Assembly (NCBI GenBank): GCA_030248215.1
Contig: JASANG010002583.1
Coordinates: 124,001-188,000 of the forward strand
Origin: Enoplolaimus lenunculus
Lineage: Eukaryota > Nematoda > Enoplea > Enoplida > Thoracostomopsidae
Direction: 5' to 3'
Length of the DNA: 64,000 nt
Both the position numbers and the translations under genes were made by a program. A model generated the notes under the pieces. That model did not search any database, was not told the origin of the DNA, and saw nothing but the letters and a program-made list of their open reading frames with translations. The first letter of the stretch is position 1, and each line of letters opens with the position of its first letter. Positions 15,101-24,078 of this stretch are shown here, piece after piece.

Positions 15101-18100
15101 ACTGCATGTTGCAAATTTCAGATATATCTATAATTTGTTTCAGAAGATCAACGCAATGCCAGCCGTATAACTTTTAATATACGTTAATATATTTCGTCCC
15201 GACGTCAGTTCTGAGATTTCTCACCTGGCATAAAAATATTGATTTTTATAGCAAGGTATTTAAAAATTTCATTGCTTAAAAATGAAAAAACATATTGCCG
15301 AACTTTGTTGGATTCGGCTTTTCCACAACCGAGTCCGAATCCCAATCGAACAAATGTTGCCACCACGGACGAAACGACCAGACACGACGATACCAGGGTG
15401 CAACCGGAATTACAATTTACCGGAACCGGAACCGGAATTTGAAAATTTTACCGGAACCGGAACCGGAGAATGAAAAATGCATTTCACCAAAAATTTCATT
15501 TTAATCTTATTTTTTGCTCTATTATTTGTGAAATAACCTTAGTCGAACATAGGTATTTATTTTATTTGTTGTATTTTAGATTTTCATCATCGACTGAAGT
15601 GAAATCCACCATCAATGGCTTATATTCGGAGTACAAGTGGCTGTCAAAAGAGATTCTTAAAAATTAGCAAAGTTAAGAAAACGGCCAAATTATAATACCG
15701 GAATTTTTAAATCCGGTAAAAATTTACCGGAACCGGAACCGGAAGGTGAAAAATTGCCGGAACCGGAACCGGAATTCCGGTTGCACCCTGGACGATACGT
15801 ATATAAATGTACACACATTATACGTACTAATTAGTGAAATTACTCATCTTGCCACCCCAAACCTTAAAGTTTACGACGACCAATGCAATATCACACCTAC
15901 TCAAAGTTTATTAAAGCTCGACGACTACCAAACGAGTTTATTAAAAACATCCATATTTTTTTTTGTTATCGTAGAGTATTTCAAGTTTCAACAACTCGAA
16001 AATGTTATCATCATCATTTACTACCAAGTTTTCACCACAAATAAACGACGAGATATGTAACACACACGTTGCAAATGCGTTCATTGTGCACTCAGCTCAC
16101 ATGCAAGTTCGAACTCCATGTACCTACACCGATGCATAATACAGGCGGCAGTGCAACCAACCCCCCCTACGATATCAAACCCAAGATTTTGTGTTAAGGT
16201 TTAACAATAAAATGGCGTTTGGTTTCACGCTCGCGAGTCAGTTTTCACTATAATATATCTACGCATGGCCCCCTCTTTTAAACATTTCTGGATTCTCTCT
16301 ACAGGGCATGTACAAATAGTAATACCAGGAGTGTATAGACCAAAGTACAATTTGCAATTCAGCCCTTAAGATAAAACACGATGATATGATTATGATTACT
16401 TAGCTCAAGGCTAAGAAGTTTTTCGCAGTTCAATATTGAGCAATTTCATTTTTGTCTTATCCATTTATTTTTTCGAACAAAACACAAAACTCATTTTCTT
16501 GCACTCAGAACAAACCTCAACAATACGTATATAAGTACAAACCTCAACAATACGTATGTATATTCGTAAGTATACAAATTTTAAATTACAAGTCGCTCGC
16601 GCAATACGACCACGTTACTTTACGGGGAATCCAGGCTACTGGTGGGTCCACAAAAGAATAGGTTTAGATTCTAGATTACATTTTTGCTTAGGCTTAGGCT
16701 TAGGAACACATTTTTGCAACGTTTAGGCTTTGGTTAGGCATAGGAATACGCTTAATCTACCGTTACGCCCCTTAAAGTAACATTGGCCAACCAAGCACTA
16801 TATAGGTACTATTTCACCATGAGCATATCGCATATATATGTACAACGAGGTTGTGAAAGTTATCAAAACAAATCCAAATTATGTCCTTAAAGCAACAAAC
16901 TCAAAAGTTTTCACATCACACATATTTGAACCATACAAGCTAAACAAGCCTTATCAAACTCAGCACAGAATAAACACTCGCAAGCATCGATTCAATAGTT
17001 TGGCCTAAAACCACAAATGCTGCCGAAAGCAATTGGAATTGTAGCTGCAATTAGAGAATTTTGAAAAAATCAAAAAAAACACACAACTGAGCCACAAAAA
17101 CAAAACTGTATCAATGATGGGTAAGATTTGAGCTGCGCACGAAAGTTTTAGCTAACATTTTAATTTAAAGAAAAAATTGAATAAACATATTTGCATAACT
17201 CAAAAAACACGCGTAACAAATGTTTACTTATTCCGCATTTATTAGAGCCAAACCGGCAATTCTGGTATTCAGTCAAATGTCCCAAGTTAAAAAAAGTCAA
17301 TGTAAATCTCAGAAAAGTTATAAATTTTACACCAAATTTAAAATATTACTTTGGTCGACTGAACTTAAGATATTTTACTAAAAACTGACGGTAAAAATTA
17401 AATAGATTTCATTAGTATAGTATGTAAACCTTGACAATCGCCGCAAATCAACCATCGAAGGTAGATTCCGGTTCTGTTTCCGGTAATTTTTCCAAATTCC
17501 CGTTCCGGTAAATTGTAAGTCCGGTTGCACCCTGGCGGAGACAAACAAAAGTTATACACACAACTTTTCGAAATCTCGGCGGTATTTTGCAAATATGTAC
17601 AGCGACCTAAACTGCAACTCCTCCAAATTTCAATTTTAATCAAAATAATTCTCATATACTCACATCGAGACTACTAAAATCATGCAAGGGAAGTACCAGA
17701 CTAACCAGACTCTGAAGATAAAATTAAAACATCCGTCCTTCGCTGTGCCTGTGCGACAATATACGCGGATGAAACTCGGAGTATCGTTAAAGACGATCAC
17801 TTAAGCTAAAAGCAATTGATCGCTTCAGTTGTTTGTTGTACACTTGTACGTATACGGGAATCCAAACAAAACTCAACAACTTCCAAGTACTTACTTACAT
17901 ATGCCCAAAACACAAGAATTTTATGAAACACTGTCAAAAGCTTAACTTTGCACAAAATGTGGCATATGCGGGCTCGTAACCAAAGGGAGGGGGCCAGGGG
18001 TCTCAGCCGCCAATGGAAAAATTTTGCCCCCCCAAGAAACTTTTCAACATAACTTGTAACTCATTGAAAACCCTGGAATGTCCCTCCTGAAAATTTTTAG

Positions 18101-21100
18101 CCCCCTCCCTACCAAGGTGAACTGGCTACGGGCTTGTATATACGTATATTTTTATATATATACTTCATACCGCAAATTTCTACGCAGGGTGTTTTGCTAC
18201 GCTCAAATTACTCCGCTGATGTGCACATGTTGTAAGCCAATCTGCTATTCAGGCCAATTACTAATTGGCGTAGGCCAATTACTAATTGGTCTAGGCCAAT
18301 CTGACATTTTATGTAATACCAGTTAGCCTAGGATAAGCTGCTATTGAACTTAACACCAATCAAATTTGCTTATATGGACAGACAAAAACCGTTATCCAAT
18401 CAGCGTTGGTTTTACATCACTGTAGTTTTGCGACATCTCGCAATCGCTACTTGGCCTACGCCAATGTGCTATTTGTAGCGGTACCAGCCCGGGATTCATT
18501 AGACAGAGCAAGTGAAGTACTATTACGCCACGTATACATTACTTAAGTGCGTATCAATCTTGCCTCAACTAAACACTTACACTATGCAATAACGCTACGC
18601 TGCGTACGACCTCTCGCCTCGCTGGCGACATTTCTTCACGCAATGCCAAAAATTAACCGGTCGCCAACTGAATGTATACTCTTGGACTTGAAGCAACTGA
18701 TAAGGTGCAGTGTACTTCGTGGAAAAACTAACAGTTATTTTAGAAATGCAAGCCTAAATATGCCAAGCTTACAGTGATCACAGTCATTGACTTTTAGTAT
18801 TTTCACCCGTGGCTACATACAATCCGCTCCGATGTCACTGCTTACAAAGTCTTGGACCCGCTGGAATTTACCGTGTTGTTGGCGACTATATATACTACAG
18901 CGATGTCGGTATTCTAGAACCACGCCATTTCGCATTATCATACGCCAAATTGACCGTTAAATACGTAACTGCGTAAACATTTAGACAAATATACCATTTG
19001 CGTACTCACTTGAGTTAAAATTGCGAAAAAATCATGTTTTTTACTGCTCAACCACCACCCGACCACAAACCAACCTAACCACCCAATTACTTTTTAAAAT
19101 TTAAAACAATTTTAAAATATCGAGTAAGCGTCAAAATTGAAAAATCCCAGTTTCGTACACAAAATTGTAATTTCTCCGACTCGAATTATTTTAACTCAAT
19201 TTTATTTCAGTTGAAATCCTGTTAAACTACCAATTTTGTGGACGTTCCGCATAGCTTTTCCAATACTACGCGATTGACTTAGTTCCATTTCGTACTGTAT
19301 TTATGTACTAACACATCCCTCATGATAACTAACATATATATACGTATATTCCCGTTAAAATACTACATAGGCAGCAGTGCAACGCATCGCATCAGCTGCA
19401 ACGAGTCGCACTATCTGTTGATATATTGTGCTAGACAAGACTCGTACTATACATAATGCATTTGCTTAAATTGTTATGGATCAAACTGCTGTAGAATATA
19501 TATGTAAATTTATAGCGCCATGGACTCATATTCAATGTATACGTATAAGATTCCGGGCGGAGCAGGAACTGTGGTAGTATCCTGATACTAATCTACATAT
19601 ATATTATATTTATCCTTTGCAAAGTGTTCCGCACGTACAATGCCTGTGGAATACTCAAATAGGTTATTCTCCTCACGAACATGCTTCGGCATCGGCAAAA
19701 TTTCAAAATAAGACTCGGCATCGGCGTCGGCACAAAGTTTGGTATCGGCGCATCCGTACAAAGAAGTGAAATTGCAAATTCACCGCAAATCATTCTATTG
19801 ACAAATATAGACAGCATGCAATACTGTACATAACGATGAGAAACCAATCCCAACTCAAGCTTAGAAAGCAAAATGCAGCACGTTGATAGCACAAACTAAC
19901 ATTGAATAAAATGAACGAAAAACCTCACTTTTAATCTTTTTACATTTTCACACATGGAAAATATGGGCTCAGTACACGGGGTCTTTTCGGAGTGGTCGGA
20001 TATTTAAAATTTTTGCATATTTCAGCGTCTCATTATTTGTCCTAATCATTTCACACCCAAATTCGAATTTTTGAAAAATTCGAGTTTTTAACGTCCCACA
20101 TTTGGGACCCAAAAAAATTTGTCTATAATTTTAACAAATTATATACCGCCATTTGATGCTGCTTGCGAAGCAGAGTCCAACGGTGTTAAATTTTTTACAA
20201 TCAGACCATTGGTTAACGAATTATGGTCAAATAACTGATTTCGGGCCGACCCAAATTGTTGGCAGCGCGCCATCAGTTATTTGGCAATTAATAACTCGTT
20301 ACCTATATAATCGTCTGATTACAAAAAATTTAACACCATTGGGCTCAGCTCTGCAAGCTGCATCGAATGATACGTATACAATTTGTCAAACTTTTAGACA
20401 AAAATTTTTGGGTCCCCCTAGTGAGACCTTAAAAAATCAAAATTTTGAAAGATACAAATTTGGCCATGGAATGATCAGGAGCGGCGGTGAAAAGTTCAAA
20501 TATGCAAAAAATTTCAAAATTCGATCACTTTTGGGCAAACGCGGGCTGGGAGGGATAACCGCAAAGACCCAGTACAAGCTTATGCGCTATTTTTGACGAA
20601 GCTGAATCGAAATCCACAAAAAGAATGGAAGTACGGAAAATATCATGACTGACTCCCATTATCAGCCTCAGCAACCGCCCAACGGTATAATTTGCTCATT
20701 TAATCGCAAACTTCGAGCAACCTGCACTTTGAATGAAAGTTTTGTGTTGACAAAATCTCACTTGTTTTTATACCACTTTATTTGCCCAAAATATTTCGCA
20801 AAATGAGCTTAAGAAAGCTCTGTTCTCAGTTTCTCACATTTAACACAAACCGCACGACGTTTATATACGTACGTATCTGCTTGCGTCCTCCAGTATTTGC
20901 TATAATGATTAGTTAACGGTGTTTTAATGCGAATCAGTACAGATTAGTTCTATTTTATGCGGAAAATTCGCATGCAGACAAAAATAACACTGTGTTTGCA
21001 CAATGTTGATATAAAATCGCCAAACTCGAGTGCAGTGCTGCTATTGCCATGAAATTGATTATATTGTGTGTAATCTGACTTTTAGGCCACAGCGAAAAAC

Positions 21101-23415
21101 AGTGCCCCGGCATTTGCATTCTGCTAATGTTTGTTTGTGCCTACTTCATTATGTTGCTATATATATAATTGAAGAGTAACGGTACTCATAAATCGGTATC
21201 TTAAATTGTATATCAAATATAGGCTTTGCAGTCTCACAAGAAATCAAAATACATCATTGCAATAAAAAGCACAAAAATAGTTACATACTTAACCAATTCG
21301 ATAAAGTTTAACCGTTCAGTTAAAATACACGACTCCAACTGAACATTGTGGAATCTGGCTCAGACATCATTTAAAGTCCTGGCTCACCCATTTACACATC
21401 GAACAGATTCAATTTCACAATACCAAAAGGTTTCGCACGGATGTGAGATTTATTTTTAAGCATATTTGTATCAAAATTTCGCTACGTACCTCGTGCAGTA
21501 TAACTATTCAAAGCTCTCTGTTTACACGCCAAAACCCCTAGTGATACAAAACCAAATATCCTGATCAACCTAGAAAAACAAAAATTCGCAGTGTTAGCTC
21601 CGAAATATGAGGAGGGTCATTAATTCGGTGGCCGACGTATCATGTGTCGCAAAACGCTGCCACTTGCGGGCTCATCAAAATATGCAATGCTTACGCGTAC
21701 ATTAATTTTGAGGCGTCATAATGCTCGTATAAAGTGTGATTACTGCGATTATGTTACATACCAGTTGCAAACGGGCTTGAATACAAACACTCACACGAAC
21801 GAATGATGAAAGGCAAACAAACCCTATCATTTTTAGAAACTGATTAAAAGAACAGCGAGAATATTTATGCTCAATGCTATGTACATACTTGAAGTTTACT
21901 CTTGAAAATAGCCTGGAAACCAACCAATCTGACCGTTTAGTCGCTTGTATATCTTTAATTACCTTTTTAAATAAAAATATAACTCCTAGCGAACGAGTCA
22001 AGACACAGTCTAAAAACGAAAATATGTCGAGCTTCAATCTGTAGCTATTTTTCATTTTACTTAAGGTTAACGAGCAGAGTGCAACCGAAATTACAATTTA
22101 CTGGAAACGGAATTTGAAAAAATGGCCGAAAACGGAACCGGAACCGAAAAATAAAAAATAAATGCCGCCGAAAAATTCATTTTAATTTTCTACTTGCAAT
22201 ATTATTGGTGAAATAACCCTTCGTTGGAGATCGGTATTCACTTTATCTGCTGTATTTTAGATTTTATAATCCACGGAAGCGCAATCTATGTACCTTCGAC
22301 GGTTTTTTTCGGCGATTTTCCAGGTTTATTTAAGGCTTATGCTAATAAAATCTGTTTAATTTTTATGTCATTTTTAGTAAAATATCTTAATTTCCACCGA
22401 CCAAAATTTAATGCCCGAACCTTAATTCCAGTAAAAATTTACCGGAACCCGAAAGTCAAAAATTGCCGCAACCGGAATTCCGGTTGCGCCCTGCCTACAA
22501 CGTAAATAAGATTCCATTCAACACTATATACGCACGCAGGCAGTGCAGGTACATAATATACCGCCTTTGTTTCACATAAACTCGGTAATGATTACAGTAA
22601 AAGTAAAACGAACACAATGACGAGCGGTCTCGGTCAAAAACTGCGATCCAACTACCGAGACCGAGACTCATGCATAATAAATTGATCAATCTGATCAGAA
22701 TTTCGGTTAATTTATATCAAACTAAAAAACCACTGCAAATTTTATTTTTACTAAAAACAAGACTGACAATCTGTTATCGCAAACGTTGCGCAGAAAAACG
22801 AAAACTTGACTGTTTACTTTGGTCTCGGTTTGATACCTACCGAAATTAAAAAAACGAGCCAGACCGAAACCCCAATCCCAGTGTATTAAAAAAATAGCAC
22901 CAAACAAAATATATACAAGTATTAATAGTAATCAGGGTGCAACCGAAATTTCGGTTCCGGCAAATTTAGCCTTCCGGTTCCGGTTGCGGTAAATTTTTAC
23001 CGGAATTGTATTAAATTTTGGTGGGTGGAAATTAATTTGTTCTACTAAAAATGACGATAAAAATTAAGCAACTTTCAATAAATTGAATACCTATCTGATC
23101 TCCAACTAAGGATTATTTTACCAATATTGCAAAAAAGAAAATTAAAATGAACTTTTCGGTGGCATATATTTTTCGTTTTCCGGTTCCGGTAATTTTTTCA
23201 AATTCCGGTTCCGGTAAATTGTAATTCCGATTGCACCCTGGTAGTAATTAGTATACCTTGCTATCAGACTTACGTATATACTTCAGTGGCATAGCTGAGC
23301 ACGAACAAAACCCAACTCCCGCCATCTAATTAATAAATTTCTTACCTTTAACTTCTTTATACACCATGGCTGCTTCCAATGCAAATAACGCGAGTACCGT
23401 CAACTTTGAATCCAT
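1..23415 (-). CDS. let-23: EGF receptor (LET-23/EGFR), extracellular half; 3' part beyond window
   Basis: Receptor tyrosine kinase for EGF-like ligands at the plasma membrane. Sixteen exons were placed on the minus strand: 23346-23415, 12282-12457, 8837-9038, 7269-7403, 6618-6710, 6191-6318, 5507-5648, 5217-5336, 4921-5044, 4578-4766, 3962-4185, 2917-3052, 2624-2690, 2137-2267, 1771-1849 and 1-100. All junctions keep phase and give about 705 residues. Domain order is signal peptide, L1 (exons 2-4), furin-like cysteine-rich CR1 (exons 5-8), L2 (exons 9-11) and CR2 (exons 12-16). Diagnostic runs are KICSGTSEGL, CCHHACLGGCTGPRDSDC, NPNLCYLHNIPW and CWGPGPRMC, each matching an EGFR position. Transmembrane and kinase exons are not in the window. 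The alternative 5' end is at 12539. Family assignment is firm; the first exon is inferred. Confidence 0.93.
213..1770. other. EGFR intron 15 region, no gene recognised
   Basis: Intronic stretch between exons 15 and 16. It holds an old hAT-like fragment (579-760) and a phase-compatible but unsupported cassette exon at about 1040-1158. No other feature was recognised. Confidence 0.6.
579..760 (+). mobile_element. hAT-like CCGGAA element, one-ended fragment
   Basis: Starts with the family terminus AGGGTGCAACC followed by ACCGGAACCGGAA words and the conserved interior (TTTTAATTTTCTGTTTTTG, GGTGAATTAACCC). The distal end is missing. Confidence 0.7.
1771..1849 (-). CDS. let-23: EGFR exon 15: CR2
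   Basis: Acceptor TCGCTATAG (weak), donor CGA|GTAAGT, phases 2 to 0. Encodes RCVGPNDHVGPNGCTKC then EFGYENYDGR. Joined directly to the next exon it reads NYDGRVCRRCDPMCLTC, a coherent furin-like repeat. Confidence 0.82.
2137..2267 (-). CDS. let-23: EGFR exon 14: CR2
   Basis: Acceptor CTTTATTTAG, donor AG|GTATGC, phases 0 to 2. Encodes GETNCGSCRQAKDGDRCV, PKCPVGKYRSEDKTCK and LCNIKCHQQ, matching [20 protein letters not shown]...CHLCHPNC. Confidence 0.93.
2624..2690 (-). CDS. let-23: EGFR exon 13: CR2 (67 bp)
   Basis: Acceptor ATTTCAG, donor CCA|GTAAGT, phases 2 to 0. Encodes LYRKNGRICERCHPECKTC then FGP, matching CIQCHPECLP...CTGRGP. Found from splice signals and phase; too short to stand out as an open frame. 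Confidence 0.92.
2917..3052 (-). CDS. let-23: EGFR exon 12: CR2
   Basis: Acceptor CTTTGCAG, donor GG|GTGAGT, phases 1 to 2. Encodes KKEQMTCDTLCNISKGCWG, PGPRMCYECLYWN, GECVGTCNMDQG, corresponding to C..LCSPEGCWGPEPRDC..C.....RECVDKCN of EGFR. Confidence 0.94.
3962..4185 (-). CDS. let-23: EGFR exon 11: end of L2 domain
   Basis: Acceptor TTTTTTAG, donor A|GTAAGT, phases 2 to 1. Encodes GDRAALSVTYTPF, LKRVHKGIVAITDNPNLC and IPWENIV, matching [21 protein letters not shown]...INWKKLF. It ends at the cysteine opening CR2. Confidence 0.94.
4578..4766 (-). CDS. let-23: EGFR exon 10: L2 domain
   Basis: Acceptor GATTTTAG, donor GG|GTATGT, phases 2 to 2. Encodes TGKLSRLPPVDLEEF, KNVRRVTGHVKIQ and FLPNLEQIEGRQLYG, matching PPLDPQELDILKTVKEITG and FENLEIIRGR of L2. 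Confidence 0.93.
4921..5044 (-). CDS. let-23: EGFR exon 9: start of L2 domain
   Basis: Acceptor TGTTGCAG, donor GT|GTAAGT, phases 1 to 2. Encodes RCKLTRKLYSTDLRDM, then ENCTLIDGNLEIL, the canonical L2 opening (human HFKNCTSISGDLHIL). Confidence 0.94.
5217..5336 (-). CDS. let-23: EGFR exon 8: end of CR1
   Basis: Acceptor ATTTTCAG, donor C|GTAAGT, phases 1 to 1. Encodes ENMMIDQYAGACVSSC, NCEPCPGGRCNVK, matching human NYVVTDHGSCVRAC...CKKCEGPC. Confidence 0.93.
5507..5648 (-). CDS. let-23: EGFR exon 7: CR1, dimerisation-arm region
   Basis: Acceptor TTGACAG, donor CAG|GTGGGC, phases 0 to 1. Encodes ACRGYWNDGKCVNECPKP, YDPATGEMVLNTDGKYAY and CLLECP, aligning with C...ATCKDTCPP...YNPTTYQMDVNPEGKYSF. 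By family position this covers the dimerisation arm (inference). Confidence 0.94.
5649..6190. other. EGFR intron 6, no further feature seen
   Basis: Plain AT-rich intron between exons 6 and 7. No repeat family of this window was recognised in it. Confidence 0.5.
6191..6318 (-). CDS. let-23: EGFR exon 6: CR1 furin-like region
   Basis: Acceptor TGCTTCAG, donor ATT|GTAAGT, phases 1 to 0. Encodes YRTNCAPQCSAGTC and CCHHACLGGCTGPRDSDCI, nearly the human run CCHNQCAAGCTGPRESDCL. Confidence 0.95.
6618..6710 (-). CDS. let-23: EGFR exon 5: CR1 furin-like region
   Basis: Acceptor ACTTTAG, donor A|GTACGT, phases 1 to 1. Encodes NKQLPCDGCGDNGNCWGYG and YKCQK, matching CDPSC..GSCWGAG...CQK of EGFR. Confidence 0.93.
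7269..7403 (-). CDS. let-23: EGFR exon 4: end of L1, into CR1
   Basis: Acceptor CGTTCCAG, donor G|GTACGT, phases 1 to 1. Encodes EIARHNVVVRRSPYLCYW then KTIDWFQIFGS, the counterpart of human ILHGAVRFSNNPALC ... IQWRDIV, and ends in the cysteine that starts the furin-like region. Confidence 0.93.
7858..8250. mobile_element. Divergent hAT-like element in EGFR intron 3
   Basis: Left side reads CAGGATTCAACCGGAATTCC, right side GTTCCTGTTGGAACCTTGG; interior has GGAACCGGAATT-type words. Terminal similarity to the CAGGGTGCAACC family is partial, so it is an old or distinct subfamily. Confidence 0.5.
8737..8820. repeat. 28-bp tandem repeat, 3 perfect units
   Basis: Unit begins AGAACATTAACCATAATATA. 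Three identical copies end 16 bp from the donor boundary of EGFR exon 3, inside the following intron. Identity implies recent slippage or duplication. Confidence 0.92.
8837..9038 (-). CDS. let-23: EGFR exon 3: L1 domain
   Basis: Acceptor TTTGTTGCAG, donor G|GTATAT, phases 0 to 1. Encodes VQGYVLVYRVDLRSL and FDLSSLR, matching the L1 repeats of EGFR (GYVLIALNTVERI ... LPMRNLQEI). The donor lies 16 bp from a 28-bp tandem array in the following intron. Confidence 0.93.
9598..10225. repeat. Dispersed ~160-bp satellite, copy 1, split by a hAT element
   Basis: Left part (AAGCCGTTTATTGGCTAC, ATTATTTCACTAATTATTAG) and right part (GCGATGAATCTGAATAAATT, TTTGCATATTAGCT) match the array at 55071-55795. 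The hAT-like element 9736-10105 interrupts it, with near-identical flanking 8-mers. Confidence 0.7.
9736..10105. mobile_element. hAT-like element, CCGGATAT subfamily, with 8-bp target duplication
   Basis: Termini are CAGGGTGCGACCG and CGGTCGCACCCTG, flanked by ATTACACG and GTTACACG (7 of 8). 370 bp with no coding capacity seen. It lies in EGFR intron 2-3 inside satellite sequence, so it is younger than that array. Confidence 0.85.
10973..11286 (-). mobile_element. TA-flanked TACTGTAGTGACC element, internally shortened copy
   Basis: Ends are TACTGTACTGACCCG and CGGGTCACTACAGTA. Interior words shared with other copies: GATATATATCAGTAAC, GTCCGTAAGCGGATAGAGTC. TA repeats at the ends suggest a Tc1/mariner-type TA target (inference). 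Confidence 0.8.
11574..11720 (+). mobile_element. TACTGTAGTGACC-family fragment
   Basis: Starts TGTAGTGACCGGAATAAAA and runs to the GATATATATCC block, where it stops abruptly. One end only. Confidence 0.7.
11965..12048. mobile_element. Minimal 84-bp hAT-like element
   Basis: CAGGGTGCAACCGG ... CCGGTTGCACTCTG with flanks ACATCATC and ATATCATC (7 of 8). Almost only the two ends remain, joined by CCGGAACC words. Shows that the termini alone sufficed for movement or survived a deletion. Confidence 0.87.
12282..12457 (-). CDS. let-23: EGFR exon 2: start of L1 domain (alternative start inside, ATG at 12539)
   Basis: The spliced form begins after a strong acceptor with a branch-point-like CTAAT then TTTCAG. 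It encodes GKICSGTSEG through LSFLEHIEE, the conserved beginning of the EGFR L1 domain (human: VCQGTSNKL ... LSFLKTIQE). The same frame is open upstream to an ATG at 12539, giving MRKFDLMHVRMSVFYLAVTF, which is itself signal-peptide-like, so a second promoter/first exon 12282-12539 is equally possible. Donor is GAG|GTAAGC, phase 0. Confidence 0.9.
13889..14271 (-). mobile_element. hAT-like CCGGAA element with internal 75-codon frame
   Basis: Ends CCGGGTGCAACCGG and CCGGTTGCACCCTG, 383 bp. Nearly the reverse complement of 15394-15790. Carries an open frame (14005-14232, minus) ending STINGLYSEYKWLSKEIL, shared with that copy. Flanking 8-mers match poorly (TAACTTAT/CTTGTTAT). Confidence 0.85.
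15016..15367. mobile_element. hAT-like element, CCGAATCC subfamily, perfect 8-bp duplication
   Basis: Starts CAGGGTGGCACCGAATCC and ends TTGCCACCACG; flanked on both sides by GACGAAAC. Interior uses CCGAATC words where its neighbour uses CCGGAAC. 352 bp, non-coding. Confidence 0.87.
15394..15790 (+). mobile_element. hAT-like CCGGAA element, perfect 8-bp duplication (reference copy)
   Basis: CAGGGTGCAACCGG ... CCGGTTGCACCCTG, flanked by GACGATAC on both sides, which with the CAGGG ends indicates the hAT superfamily. 397 bp. Subterminal ACCGGAACCGGAACC repeats; centre carries the frame 15470-15667. Confidence 0.93.
16610..16788 (+). mobile_element. TTAGGC-body inverted-repeat element, GTTACTTTAAGG-ended subfamily
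   Basis: Left end CCACGTTACTTTACGGGG, right end CCCCTTAAAGTAACATTGG; body GCTTAGGCTTAGGCTTAGG. About 179 bp. The flanks do not give a clear duplication. Confidence 0.82.
17465..17534 (-). mobile_element. hAT-like CCGGAA element, one-ended remnant
   Basis: Only the end with GTTCCGGTAAATTGTAAG ... CCGGTTGCACCCTG remains. Confidence 0.75.
17968..18136. mobile_element. Short inverted-repeat element, GGGAGGGGGC ends
   Basis: Left GGGCTCGTAACCAAAGGG then AGGGGGC; right GCCCCCTCCCTACCA then GGCTACGGGC. The two ends are imperfect reverse complements. Family not recognised. Confidence 0.45.
19979..20570. mobile_element. 592-bp foldback element with 8-bp duplication
   Basis: Starts GGGTCTTTTCGG and ends CGCAAAGACCC; most of the length folds back on itself around position 20260 (e.g. 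CCCACATTTGGGACCC against TTTTTGGGTCCCCC). Flanks AGTACACG/AGTACAAG (7 of 8) suggest a hAT-type insertion. The 147-codon frame in it is a by-product of the palindrome. Confidence 0.8.
22075..22493 (+). mobile_element. hAT-like CCGGAA element
   Basis: CAGAGTGCAACCGAAATTAC ... CCGGTTGCGCCCTG, 419 bp. Same interior as 27505-27885 (GATTTTCCAGG, TTTAATTTTTATG). No clear target duplication, more diverged termini, so older. Confidence 0.83.
22933..23240 (-). mobile_element. hAT-like CCGGAA element beside EGFR exon 1
   Basis: CAGGGTGCAACCGAAATT ... CCGATTGCACCCTG, 308 bp, flanks ATAGTAAT/GTAGTAAT (7 of 8). Lies about 100 bp downstream of the exon 1 donor. Confidence 0.88.
23346..23415 (-). CDS. let-23: EGFR exon 1 (candidate): distal signal-peptide start
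   Basis: ATG at 23415 opens 23 codons, MDSKLTVLALFALEAAMVYK then EVK, ending one base into a codon at a good donor (G|GTAAG). The spare G joins CA at the acceptor at 12457 to make an alanine codon directly before GKICSG, so the phase fits. The hydrophobic core LTVLALFALEAAMV looks like a short signal peptide. It implies a 10.9-kb first intron. Support is phase, splice sites and position; there is no homology across a signal peptide. Confidence 0.5.
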
Positions 23416-23937
23416 GTTTAAAACTCGTGCAATTGTTCAATTCACTGTCGACCGCAAAATAGTTCAATGACGCCGCTTCATGACTCAATCAGCATTGGCA
23501 CGTATACGTACTAAATTCGGCGCAAAACGTGACTATATTCTAAATAAACTATTGATGTGTACAGTATATCCCTAGAAAACAATCCAGCGCTTGAAACAGT
23601 CACTCTGATGGTAGAATGCAATAATGTAAAAAAATTAAAATCCACTATATATACAAAACATTCACAGCCACAGAAACAAAATTTTTTAAAACGACACCTG
23701 TAACTTAAGCTCACAAAAACTAGAACAATGCTTTCAGCAAAGACAAAACAAAATTTGCTCCACTACTGTTGACTCAATTGAAAGGTACGGTAAAACGGCT
23801 GTTAAATCCAGGAACGCAAAATCAACCTCTCAACAATATCTAAACTGCTCAATCATGAAACATCAAAATCTCTTGGGTAATAATTGTGACTTTAGGGATA
23901 CAACTATTAGGTCCCACTAAACTGCCGCTCCACCTAC

Positions 23938-24043
23938 CAAAATTTAATACCGGAATTTTAAATTCTGGTAAAAAATTCACCACAACCGGAACGTGTAAAA
24001 ATGCCGGATTCAGAATCAGAACCGAAATTCCAGCTGCACCCTG
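23938..24043 (+). mobile_element. hAT-like remnant
   Basis: Contains TTTAATACCGGAATTTTAAA and ends CCAGCTGCACCCTG; the start is missing. Confidence 0.7.
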
Positions 24044-24078
24044 ATATACGTATATATACCAATCGTAGTGAGACTACA

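Larger units (their letters stand above)
12458..23345. other. EGFR intron 1 or 5' flank, repeat-filled
   Basis: If exon 1 at 23346-23415 is used, this is a 10.9-kb intron; if the ATG at 12539 is used, it is upstream intergenic DNA. It holds hAT-like copies (13889-14271, 15016-15367, 15394-15790, 17465-17534, 22075-22493, 22933-23240), a TTAGGC element (16610-16788) and a foldback element (19979-20570). No other convincing coding exon was found. Confidence 0.6.

Noticed and set aside
20153-20596. 147-codon frame
   Set aside because: Lies wholly within the foldback element; composition follows the palindrome.
21493-21574. Small open stretch between CTAG and GTACGT on the minus strand
   Set aside because: Good splice signals but lies in EGFR intron 1 and does not fit the phase of the flanking exons.
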